From STF1-138 sp035356975 (lineage in GTDB: Bacteria > Patescibacteriota > Patescibacteriia > UBA1558 > S5-K13), in contig DAORGW010000003.1 in NCBI GenBank assembly GCA_035356975.1, positions 1-56,261 on the forward strand: 56,261 nt of DNA, written 5' to 3'. Below are positions 49,195 through 56,261 of this stretch, in pieces; positions within the stretch are counted from its first letter, which is position 1; each line of letters begins with the position of its first letter. The notes under the pieces were generated by a model. That model was not told the DNA's origin. It saw only the letters and a list, made by a program, of their open reading frames with translations, and made no database searches. The translations under genes and the position numbers were made by a program.

Positions 49195-50592
49195 TTATTT
49201 AATTGTTTGATTTATTTTTGATTGATATGAATCTATTATAGCATTTATATCACGCTCTGTTCCAGCATTTTTAATTTTATCAGTTAATTCTTCTAAATAT
49301 CTTTTAGCTAATTCAGGACTTTTACCATAATACCAAGATTTGGCACTCAATATTTGATTTACAAAAGGAGCGAGTATTATATTTTTACTTTGTTCTTTTA
49401 TGAGATCTCTTAATGCTGTTGGTTTTTGAGATTTTTCCAAATACTCCTTCACATTTTCTTTTTTAGTTGCGAAGTCTATAAATCCCCAGGCAATATCTGA
49501 ATTTTTTGTTTTATGTGATACTGTCATAACCCAATAATTTGCTATATTTGTTGGGTTGAGTGGAGAAATTTCACCATTTTGAGATATTTGATATTGTAAT
49601 TGTGGAATTTGTGTAATTCCATAATTTATTTGATTTTGAGGAATTTGATCTTTGTGGTGTGGATATCCAAAGAAAAATGCTATTTGACCATTCTTAAAAG
49701 CTTCAAGTGAGTTTGATTGATCTTTATTCCATGAATAAATATCTTTTATTGGATTAGAAAAGTCATTATAAAAGTTTATTGCTGTAGTAATAATTTTTTT
49801 ATTTGTTGAAATATCTATCGGGCTATTTGCTTTTGCAAAATTTGTATCCGCCTGCATTAAGAAAAGAGCTATTATGTCAGAGGCATTTGAAACATTATTT
49901 ATTGTTCCAAGAGCCGTTCCCGATTGTTTAAAAGATCCATCTTTATTTATTTTAGTTATTTTTTTAACTTGATCTACAAAATCATCAGAGTTTTTATCGT
50001 CAGCCCATACTATAGGTGGATTGGGAATACCAGCAGCATTTAAATAATTTTTATTGTAAAACATTGCAAGAGTTTCAAGACTTAATGGAAGTCCATAGAT
50101 TTTATTATCAATGTATACGTCATTCGCCACAACACTTGCGAATTTTAAATCTAAATCATTTTTTGATGTAAGGTTAACTGTTTTTATAGAATCAATAATG
50201 TCTGTTTTTTTCAATGAACCAATTCCGGTGACTTTTATTTCTCTGTGTGGAAGCCTTACAAAATCAGGCATAGGATTTATTCTTCCCTTTTCTTTGTATT
50301 GGCGTATTGAGCTATTTGGTAAAAAATAAATATCAGGACCCATATCGTCAGCCCAGGCATTTAATAATTGATCTTCGTATTCTTCTGCTGTAAATTTTTT
50401 ATACTCAAATGTGACCGTGGGATATATTTTGTTAAATTTATTGAAGAGAATTTCTAATGCATCTCTTTCTTCATAAACACCCCAGACAGCGAGTTTTATG
50501 GGTTTGTTTACAATTTTTTTTGCCGTGCATTGAAATCCAGACGTTATTATAAAAGTAAGTATTAAAAATAGTATTATTTTTTTTGTTCTCAT
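49195..50592 (-). CDS. Extracellular solute-binding lipoprotein, family 1
   Basis: 465 aa. Lipobox SGFQC (Cys 22). After the anchor, IKLAVWGVYEERDALEIL and FNKIYPTVTFEYKKF, then DMGPDIYFLP and YGLPLSLETLAMFYNK are standard for sugar-type ABC substrate-binding proteins. No permease or ATPase gene is nearby, so it is an orphan and may act as a general binder or serve a remote ABC system. It lies between galU and the Cys-rich pilin with small gaps (10 and 4 nt), pointing to co-expression. Confidence 0.92.
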   Translation of the reverse strand: MRTKKIILFLILTFIITSGFQCTAKKIVNKPIKLAVWGVYEERDALEILFNKFNKIYPTVTFEYKKFTAEEYEDQLLNAWADDMGPDIYFLPNSSIRQYKEKGRINPMPDFVRLPHREIKVTGIGSLKKTDIIDSIKTVNLTSKNDLDLKFASVVANDVYIDNKIYGLPLSLETLAMFYNKNYLNAAGIPNPPIVWADDKNSDDFVDQVKKITKINKDGSFKQSGTALGTINNVSNASDIIALFLMQADTNFAKANSPIDISTNKKIITTAINFYNDFSNPIKDIYSWNKDQSNSLEAFKNGQIAFFFGYPHHKDQIPQNQINYGITQIPQLQYQISQNGEISPLNPTNIANYWVMTVSHKTKNSDIAWGFIDFATKKENVKEYLEKSQKPTALRDLIKEQSKNIILAPFVNQILSAKSWYYGKSPELAKRYLEELTDKIKNAGTERDINAIIDSYQSKINQTIK

Positions 50593-50602
50593 AATTTTTT
50601 AT

Positions 50603-51469
50603 TTATTTTAAAATTTGTTTTAGATATTTTTTAAAATCATATTTTAAATCATTTCTGTCGAGTGCGTATTCAACTGTTGCTTGTAAAAAATTTAGAGGAT
50701 CACCGGTTGTTAACCACTTTCCATTTTCAGTTTGTTTCGCATAAGCTAGTCCACCATTTTTTATATAATTATCTATTGCATCAGCAATCCAAAGTTCATT
50801 GTTTTTTCCAAGAGTTTGTTTTTTTAGAATTTTTATTATTTCAGAATTTAAGATATATCTTCCGAAAATTGCTAAATCAGAGGGAGCTTCTTCAACGGAG
50901 GGTTTTTCTATAATTTTTTCTATTTGATTCTTTGTGCCCTTTTTGATACCAACTATTCCATATTTAGAAATGTCTTTTTTTGCAACTTTTTGAACACCCA
51001 TTATAACTCCTGGATTTTTTTCATATTCTTCCAATAATTGTTTTGTAAAAGATTTTTTTGATTTTACTAAATCATCACCAAAAGCATAAATAAATGGTTC
51101 ATTTCCCACTACTGATTCAGCACATAAAACTGGAGTTCCGTTTCCGTATGGTCCTTTTTGTCTTATATAGATGTAATTTGCTAAATTTGCAACACGTTTT
51201 ATTTGTTCTAAATAATCTAGTTTTTTTGCTTTTAATAATTGTTGCTCTAGTTCTGTGTTTATATCAAAGTGATCTTCTAGAGGTTTTTTGGCGTTAGTTG
51301 TTATCATTATTATATCTTTTATTCCTGTATCTACAAGTTCTTCTACTATATATTGAACAATTGGTTTATCAACTATTGGTAACATTTCTTTGGGTATTGT
51401 TTTTGTTGCTGGTAGAAACCTTGTACCTGAGCCAGCCACGGCAATAACTGCTTTTGTAATTTTTTGCAT
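50603..51469 (-). CDS. galU: UTP-glucose-1-phosphate uridylyltransferase
   Basis: 288 aa, normal length. Nucleotide-binding VIAVAGSGTRFLPATKTIPK (the first G of the usual AGxGTR is kept), then EMLPIVDKPIVQYIVEE, KGPYGNGTPVL and FAFGDD-like YAFGDDLVKS, and IEKPSVEEAPSDLAIFGRYI. It makes UDP-glucose from glucose-1-phosphate and UTP for surface glycans. First gene of the galU-SBP-pilin run, divergent from rluA. Confidence 0.96.
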   Translation of the reverse strand: MQKITKAVIAVAGSGTRFLPATKTIPKEMLPIVDKPIVQYIVEELVDTGIKDIIMITTNAKKPLEDHFDINTELEQQLLKAKKLDYLEQIKRVANLANYIYIRQKGPYGNGTPVLCAESVVGNEPFIYAFGDDLVKSKKSFTKQLLEEYEKNPGVIMGVQKVAKKDISKYGIVGIKKGTKNQIEKIIEKPSVEEAPSDLAIFGRYILNSEIIKILKKQTLGKNNELWIADAIDNYIKNGGLAYAKQTENGKWLTTGDPLNFLQATVEYALDRNDLKYDFKKYLKQILK

Positions 51470-51575
51470 ATAAAGATATTTAATTTATAACTAAGTTTAT
51501 TATACTATACTTTTGTTTTTATTTTAAATAGTTTATGTGTGGAATTCTTTTTATTTATCTGCTATTCTAATTATT

Positions 51576-52490
51576 ATGAGAAAGAAATTTATATGTGATG
51601 AAAATAAAGTGCGACTTGATCAATTTTTGACAAACAATTTGCCAAAATTTTCGCGTTCAAAAATTCAGAAAATTATTGAAGCTGGTTTTGTTTCTGTAAA
51701 TAAGCAAATTATTAAATTAAAGCATTTTTCTGTATTAAAGAATGATGAAATTGTATTAGATTATAAAGAAGACAAAACAATAAAAATTCCAGATGAAATT
51801 AAAAATATAAAAATTATTGAAGAAACTGCGGATTATTTAGTGATAGAGAAACCAGCTGGAATTCTAACACACCAGGTAGAGGGCAAATACGAATATTCAC
51901 TTTTAGATTGGATTTTGGAAAGATATCCAAAAATAAAAAAAGTTGGAGATAACGATAAATTACGTTCAGGAATAATTCACAGACTAGACAAAAAAGTTTC
52001 AGGCATTTTAGTTGTTTGTAAAAATCAAAAAATGTTTGATTGTTTAAAAAAACAATTCAAAGAAAGAACAGTTTGTAAAAAATATTATGCATTGGTACAC
52101 GGAGTTATAAAAGATGATTATGGTGAAATTGATTTTCCAATTTCAAGATCAAAGAATTCCGGAAAAATGGTTTCAAGACCACATAATTTAGAAGGAAAAC
52201 AAGCTCTAACATTATATAATGTGATAAAAAGATATGGTGCTTATACATTTTTAGATATAGAAATAAAAACAGGAAGAAATCATCAAATAAGAACTCACAT
52301 GCAATCAATTGGATATCCAGTTGTTGGTGATGAACTGTATAAAATTAGAAATATAAAAGACAAATTTAATTTAAATAGAATTTTTTTACATTCATATCAT
52401 CTAGAATTTGATGATTTAAGTGGGGAGAGAAAAATTTTTGAAATTCCTCTTCCAAATGAATTAAAAAAAATTATTAATAATTTAAAATAA
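51576..52490 (+). CDS. RluA-family pseudouridine synthase with S4 domain
   Basis: 304 aa from 51576 (an ATG at 51537 adds 13 unlikely residues). N-terminal S4 RNA-binding domain RLDQFLTNNLPKFSRSKIQK. Catalytic domain: YLVIEKPAGILTHQ, GIIHRLDKKVSGILVVCKN with the catalytic Asp in HRLD, and GRNHQIRTHMQSIGYPVVGD. It converts uridines in rRNA (RluD-type large-subunit positions are likely) to pseudouridine. 1 nt before gmk. Confidence 0.93.
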   Translation: MRKKFICDENKVRLDQFLTNNLPKFSRSKIQKIIEAGFVSVNKQIIKLKHFSVLKNDEIVLDYKEDKTIKIPDEIKNIKIIEETADYLVIEKPAGILTHQVEGKYEYSLLDWILERYPKIKKVGDNDKLRSGIIHRLDKKVSGILVVCKNQKMFDCLKKQFKERTVCKKYYALVHGVIKDDYGEIDFPISRSKNSGKMVSRPHNLEGKQALTLYNVIKRYGAYTFLDIEIKTGRNHQIRTHMQSIGYPVVGDELYKIRNIKDKFNLNRIFLHSYHLEFDDLSGERKIFEIPLPNELKKIINNLK

Positions 52491-52491
52491 T

Positions 52492-53058
52492 ATGAAGAAA
52501 AAATGTTTTTTAATTTCTGGAGTATCCGGAGTCGGTAAAACAAGTATTGCTTATGAGATTGTTAAAAGAGACGCTAGAATTGAAAAGGTAATAACTTCAA
52601 CAACCAGAAATATAAGATCAAACGAAAAAGATGGTATAGATTATTCTTTTTATACAAAAGAAGAATTTGAAGAAATGGTAAATAGAGGAGATTTTTTTGA
52701 ACACGTAGAGGTCTATGGAAATCTATATGGTTCAGAAAAAAAAGAAGTTGATAGAATTTTTAATTCTGGGCATATTCCACTTTTTGTGTGCGATGTACAA
52801 GGTATAATAAATTTATCAAAAAATATTGAAAATTTAGTGAAAATTTTTATAGTTCCAGATTCAATAGATAATTTAAGAAAAAGAATCGAAGATAGGGACG
52901 GTTACTCTTCTGATGATACAGAAAAAAGATTGTCTTATGTAAAGGAAGAAATGAAAATGGCAGATATTTGTGATTATGAGGTTGTAAACGAACAAGGACA
53001 ATTAGAAAAAGCAGTAAATGAGGTTTTGAACATAATAAATAAAGAATTGACAAATTAG
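52492..53058 (+). CDS. gmk: Guanylate kinase
   Basis: 188 aa, normal length. P-loop SGVSGVGKTSI, GMP-binding TSTTRNIRSNEKDGIDY and FEHVEVYGNLYGS, then KIFIVPDSIDNLRKRIEDR. It phosphorylates GMP to GDP. Coupled to the pseudouridine synthase (1 nt spacing). No SD. Confidence 0.96.
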   Translation: MKKKCFLISGVSGVGKTSIAYEIVKRDARIEKVITSTTRNIRSNEKDGIDYSFYTKEEFEEMVNRGDFFEHVEVYGNLYGSEKKEVDRIFNSGHIPLFVCDVQGIINLSKNIENLVKIFIVPDSIDNLRKRIEDRDGYSSDDTEKRLSYVKEEMKMADICDYEVVNEQGQLEKAVNEVLNIINKELTN

Positions 53059-53084
53059 TATATATAAAATAATATACTTTGTTT

Positions 53085-53158
53085 GCACTCGTAGCTCAAC
53101 TGAATAGAGCGCCTGGCTTCGGACCAGGAGGTTGTGGGTTTGAGTCCTACCGGGTGCA
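53085..53158 (+). tRNA. tRNA-Arg (UCG)
   Basis: Acceptor GCACTCG/CGGGTGC, anticodon loop CTTCGGA, discriminator A, CCA encoded (53159-53161). Confidence 0.94.
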
Positions 53159-53207
53159 CCAAAATAATTGATTTTTTAAATAATTGTGATAGTATTTACT
53201 ATACTAT

Positions 53208-53280
53208 GCGCTGTTAGCTCAGTTGGTAGAGCAGTTGCCTCTTAAGCAAACGGTCGCAGGTTCGAATCCTGCACAGCGTA
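53208..53280 (+). tRNA. tRNA-Lys (CUU)
   Basis: Acceptor GCGCTGT/ACAGCGT (G1-U72 wobble), anticodon loop CTCTTAA, T-loop TTCGAAT, discriminator A, CCA encoded (53281-53283). The top pair of the anticodon stem is a G-A mismatch. Confidence 0.93.
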
Positions 53281-53292
53281 CCACTCAGAATG

Positions 53293-53317
53293 AATAGGGT
53301 CAGAAACCCTATTTTTG
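53293..53317 (+). terminator. Terminator after the Arg/Lys tRNAs
   Basis: ATAGGGT/ACCCTAT hairpin followed by TTTTG. Confidence 0.82.
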
Positions 53318-53320
53318 TTT

Positions 53321-53728
53321 TTATTCGTTTTTTATCGAATAAAAAATTTTTAAAATTTTCTCAATTTCATTTTTTTTAATTTCTGGTAGGAGATCTTCAA
53401 TTTTTAAATTAATCCAGGTCTTTGCGTCTTTGTATAATTCTTCTCCAGCTTTTGTGAGTTTTGTGTATTTTGCTCTTGCATCAGTGGTGTCTTCCATTTT
53501 TTGTAATATGTGAAGTTTTTCAAGTGGTAAAATCATTCTTGTAATGCCCGATGCAGTTAGTCCCATAAGTTCAGCCAATTCAATTCTTTTTAATTTTTTT
53601 TCTTTTGAAGATTGAATGAGGTAGAGTATAACAAAATCACTAAAACTCAAACCATGACTTATTAATTTTCTAGAGATTATTGCATTTACCTTTGTTAGCT
53701 GTATTAATAATTCTAATTTTTTTGTCAT
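53321..53728 (-). CDS. MarR-family transcriptional regulator
   Basis: 135 aa, normal length. Winged helix: RIELAELMGLTASGITRMI (recognition helix SGITRMILPLEKL), followed by the wing KMEDTTDARAKYTKLTKAGEEL with the conserved D-x-R. It probably represses its own gene, since two perfect palindromes flank its promoter. Other targets unknown; the ligand cannot be read from sequence. Confidence 0.93.
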   Translation of the reverse strand: MTKKLELLIQLTKVNAIISRKLISHGLSFSDFVILYLIQSSKEKKLKRIELAELMGLTASGITRMILPLEKLHILQKMEDTTDARAKYTKLTKAGEELYKDAKTWINLKIEDLLPEIKKNEIEKILKIFYSIKNE

Positions 53729-53751
53729 ATTTTTGCTTATTATATTAATAG

Positions 53752-53791
53752 TTGATATATCAAGTATATATTATAATAATTGACATGTCAA
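53752..53791 (-). promoter_or_regulatory. marR promoter with two palindromic operators
   Basis: Minus strand: TTGACATGTCAA (53780-53791) covers the -35 TTGACA, then a 17 bp spacer, -10 TATACT (53763-53768), and immediately TTGATATATCAA (53752-53763) at the start site. Centres are 28 bp apart. Confidence 0.8.
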
Positions 53792-53804
53792 GTATTTTAA
53801 AAAT

Positions 53805-53838
53805 AAAAAATTCACCTATTATATGTGGTGAATTTTTT
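53805..53838 (-). terminator. Terminator of the M23 peptidase gene
   Basis: AAAATTCACC/GGTGAATTTT hairpin with A and T flanks. Confidence 0.85.
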
Positions 53839-53863
53839 ATTTGAAATTTTTTAATAAATCTCT

Positions 53864-55231
53864 CTATCTAATATAGCTTAATGGATTTCTAAATCCACCA
53901 GATCTTACTTCGAAATGTAGATGTGGTCCAGTAGATCTACCAGTTGATCCCATTGCCATAATTGTTTGTCCGCGAGTTACTTTTTGTCCAGACACAACAT
54001 ATAGTTTAGAAGCGTGACCATATAATGTTCTTATACCGTTTCCGTGATTTATAATTATATAATAACCATATCCACCCCTATTCCATCCAGCTGTTTCAAC
54101 AACGCCATCTTCAGCAGCATAAATAGGTGTACCAACTGGTCCGGCAATATCAAGTCCCGAATGTCTCCATGAATAATATTGAGAGATTCTTCTTGCAGAA
54201 GTTGGCCATAATAATTTTGTTCCGGTGTTTATAACATCTGCCTTTCCTGTAATATTTGTATTGATAACCCCAGTTTGTCTTGCAACTTGAGTTGCTGTAG
54301 CTTTTGGTTTGATTCCATCTGGAATAATTATTTCTTGGCCAATTTTTATATCAGAGACAGAGGCAAGTCTATTGAATTCTATAATTTTATCAACATCTGA
54401 CTGATATTTTTTAGCAATTGCAGATAAATTATCACCTCGAACAATTTTATGAGTTAGTCCTGTTGTGGGTAATATTTTTAAAGTCATTCCGGGTCTTATT
54501 AAACTCGTGTAGGATAAATTATTACTCCATAAAATTGTTTGTGAGCTGATATTAAATTTTTGAGCAATTGTACTTATTGTATCTCCTTGTTCAACTACAT
54601 AATCAATGATTTTGTCTCTTGGCAGAGATTTTAATGATTTTGTTGAAAGTTGATTTCCCATTAACGAAGAATTCATTTCAATTGCTATAATTTGATTTTG
54701 ATTGCCTTGGTGCTCTTCTGTGTTTGATTCATGAATTCCTGATTCAAGAGTACCGGTCTGAGAATTTATATTAAAATCTACGCGATTAATTTTTCCAGTG
54801 TCTATTATTGTTTCTTGTGAGGTTGAATAATAATCATTTTCAGATGGAATTATTTTTGAAACTAAAGATTTTTTACTTAATTCTTCTGCGTCTGGAATTT
54901 TACCAAATAGGTTATTTGTTAAAACAAACACACCAAATATTACAAGTATTAAATATGGAAGTAAAATGATTTTATTTTTTTGTTCTTCAAATAATTCAAC
55001 TTGATTAGTTTTTAATTTTTGAGTTCTTATTTTGAAAAACAAATGATATATTTTTAATATAATTGGTTTTAAGATTTTTTTTATAGGAATGAAAAATATT
55101 TTTAAAAAGTGTGATAAAAATTTAAAAATCCAAATAATTAAATATCTGGTGTTTTCGAATATATAAACAATTGCAATGAATATATATTTTGTTGTTTTTA
55201 TAAGCAATTTTTTTGAATTCAAATTGGGCAT
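53864..55231 (-). CDS. LysM/M23 peptidoglycan endopeptidase
   Basis: 455 aa. The N-terminal 75 residues hold several hydrophobic segments, with a further helix at about 92-110 (YLILVIFGVFVLTNNLF); a Ser/Thr/Asn-rich linker follows. Two LysM domains: YVVEQGDTISTIAQKFN and HKIVRGDNLSAIAKKYQ, about 20 residues apart after their pairs. The M23 domain has its zinc ligands in RHSGLDIAGPVGT (H and D) and GPHLHFEVRSGG (HxH). It cuts peptide cross-links in the wall, likely at division or during envelope remodelling. Confidence 0.94.
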   Translation of the reverse strand: MPNLNSKKLLIKTTKYIFIAIVYIFENTRYLIIWIFKFLSHFLKIFFIPIKKILKPIILKIYHLFFKIRTQKLKTNQVELFEEQKNKIILLPYLILVIFGVFVLTNNLFGKIPDAEELSKKSLVSKIIPSENDYYSTSQETIIDTGKINRVDFNINSQTGTLESGIHESNTEEHQGNQNQIIAIEMNSSLMGNQLSTKSLKSLPRDKIIDYVVEQGDTISTIAQKFNISSQTILWSNNLSYTSLIRPGMTLKILPTTGLTHKIVRGDNLSAIAKKYQSDVDKIIEFNRLASVSDIKIGQEIIIPDGIKPKATATQVARQTGVINTNITGKADVINTGTKLLWPTSARRISQYYSWRHSGLDIAGPVGTPIYAAEDGVVETAGWNRGGYGYYIIINHGNGIRTLYGHASKLYVVSGQKVTRGQTIMAMGSTGRSTGPHLHFEVRSGGFRNPLSYIR

Positions 55232-55349
55232 ATTTTGGTAATATTTATAGTAAAATATATTAAACTTTATGTCAAAGACAAAAGTTGAGTTTTTGAAAAA
55301 TAGGTGATAATATAAGAAAGTAAATTAATTATCAAAAATACCTAAAACT

Positions 55350-56261
55350 ATGGAATTTTCTTATAAACATTTAGAAATTGAGAAAAAATGGCAGGATAAA
55401 TGGGAGGAGTCCGGTGTTTTTAAATTAGATAAAAAACAAGCCAAAGACAAAAAATATGTTTTAGATATGTTTCCATATCCTAGTGGAGCGGGGCTTCACG
55501 TCGGTCATCCAGAGGGTTATACAGCAACTGATATTTATTGTAGATATCTGAGGGCAAATGAATTTAATGTTATACATCCAATGGGTTGGGATGCTTTTGG
55601 TCTTCCTGCAGAAAATTATGCAATTAAAATAGGGGTTCATCCAAAAGAAAGTACCAAAAAAAATATAGATAATTTTAAAAGACAGATTAAAAGTTTTGGA
55701 TTTTCATATGATTGGGATAGAGAAGTAAATACATCTGATTCTAAATATTATAAATGGAGCCAATGGTTTTTCCTTCTATTATATAAAAATAAATTAGCAT
55801 ACAAGAAAAAAGCTCCCGTTAATTGGTGTGAAACATGTAAAACAGTTTTAGCAAATGAGCAAGTTGTAGATGGAAAATGTGAAAGATGTGAGGGCATTGT
55901 AATAAAAAAAGATTTAGAGCAGTGGTTTTTTAGGGTAACGGCATACGCAGAAAGATTATTAAATGATTTGGAGGGTTTGAATTGGCCAGAGGCACTTAAG
56001 ACAATGCAGAGAAATTGGATTGGAAAATCAGAGGGAGCTGAAATAGATTTTAAAATAAAAGATGGTGAAAAAAATATAAAGGTTTTTACAACTCGTCCAG
56101 ATACTTTATATGGAGCAACCTATATGGTACTTGCTCCCGAACACAATCTAGTTAATGAATTAAAAGATAGTATAAAGAATTTTGATGAAGTTTTAAAATA
56201 TATAGCAGACACAAGAAAAAAATCAGAATTAGAAAGAACAGAATTAAATAAAGACAAAACT
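55350..56261 (+). CDS. leuS: Leucyl-tRNA synthetase, N-terminal part
   Basis: 304 codons, cut by the window end. MEFSYKHLEIEKKWQDKWEE, then MFPYPSGAGLHVGHPEGYTA (HIGH is HVGH), HPMGWDAFGLPAENYAI and VNWCETCKTVLANEQV with the zinc-site Cys pairs. TTRPDTLYGATY marks the editing domain. It is the bacterial LeuRS form. No SD: ATG follows CTAAAACT. Confidence 0.96.
   Translation, partial: MEFSYKHLEIEKKWQDKWEESGVFKLDKKQAKDKKYVLDMFPYPSGAGLHVGHPEGYTATDIYCRYLRANEFNVIHPMGWDAFGLPAENYAIKIGVHPKESTKKNIDNFKRQIKSFGFSYDWDREVNTSDSKYYKWSQWFFLLLYKNKLAYKKKAPVNWCETCKTVLANEQVVDGKCERCEGIVIKKDLEQWFFRVTAYAERLLNDLEGLNWPEALKTMQRNWIGKSEGAEIDFKIKDGEKNIKVFTTRPDTLYGATYMVLAPEHNLVNELKDSIKNFDEVLKYIADTRKKSELERTELNKDKT

Noticed and set aside
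1..56261. UGA recoded to Gly, as in some Patescibacteria
   Set aside because: TGA acts as a normal stop here (for example 16425 and 16723), core genes have no in-frame TGA, and no tRNA with a UCA anticodon is present; the Gly tRNAs found are GCC, CCC and UCC.
1..56261. CRISPR array
   Set aside because: No set of evenly spaced direct repeats with unique spacers was seen; the repeats present are pairs only.

Overview
The window looks like an assembled (metagenomic) fragment from a low-GC bacterium of the Candidate Phyla Radiation / Patescibacteria. The evidence is the strongly AT-rich sequence, a 100-N scaffold gap inside a gene, a long series of short type IV secretion pilin-like proteins, many small unknown membrane or secreted proteins, no amino-acid biosynthesis genes, and a reduced core of informational genes. 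TGA behaves as an ordinary stop, so this is not one of the Gly-recoding lineages. The phylum assignment is inferred from gene content; there is no rRNA here to test it.

Layout. 1-0.5 kb: C-terminal end of a PilB/GspE-type ATPase. 0.6-2.8 kb: a large secreted or anchored protein with an OmpA-like segment. 2.9-7.6 kb: an envelope operon (GT-B glycosyltransferase, OLD-family nuclease, EamA transporter, anchored glycoside hydrolase-like protein). 8.4-13.9 kb (minus): a Q/N-rich secreted protein with a small membrane protein, then eno-gpmI-CoA-binding-CNNM. 14-17 kb: rpsP, three tRNAs, unknowns and a frameshifted lipoprotein. 17.4-21.4 kb (minus): rpmF-nusB-rnc-smc, with an SMC that lacks a visible hinge. 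21.5-28.5 kb: a probable small RNA, purB facing a TrpF-like protein, valS, tsaE, and a tandem run of three small single-gene units. 28.6-33.4 kb (minus): tig, a MEMO1-AMMECR1 fusion, a divergent sirtuin and tsaD. 33.6-36.9 kb: an anaerobic ribonucleotide reductase locus. 37-38.8 kb: a small gene, tRNA-Gly, ruvC and yebC. 38.9-44.1 kb: a cell-surface glycan operon. 44.2-51.5 kb: galU, an orphan solute-binding lipoprotein and nine T4SS pilin-like genes. 51.6-56.3 kb: rluA, gmk, two tRNAs, marR, a LysM/M23 peptidase and the start of leuS.

Three things stand out. First, NrdD is split: the catalytic chain stops after its zinc site, and the glycyl-radical segment is a separate 50-codon gene with its own promoter and terminator, followed by nrdG. 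This resembles a YfiD-type spare part, but for a ribonucleotide reductase. Two NrdR-box-like palindromes lie upstream. Second, ten genes scattered through the window share one design: a TTGACA/TTGACT promoter with a 16-17 bp spacer (all ten), GGAGGA exactly 3-4 nt before ATG (all ten), and a hairpin terminator. Most other genes show no obvious Shine-Dalgarno sequence. Eight of the ten encode small proteins of unknown function. Third, the pilin locus includes a tandem expansion, a dispersed duplicate pair that kept its leader and terminator, and one member fused to a Cys-rich outer domain through a Glu/Val stalk.

Two genes, an LTA-synthase-like sulfatase and a small lipoprotein, are each broken by what looks like one missing base near a homopolymer. 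Given the N gap, assembly error is a live explanation for both.
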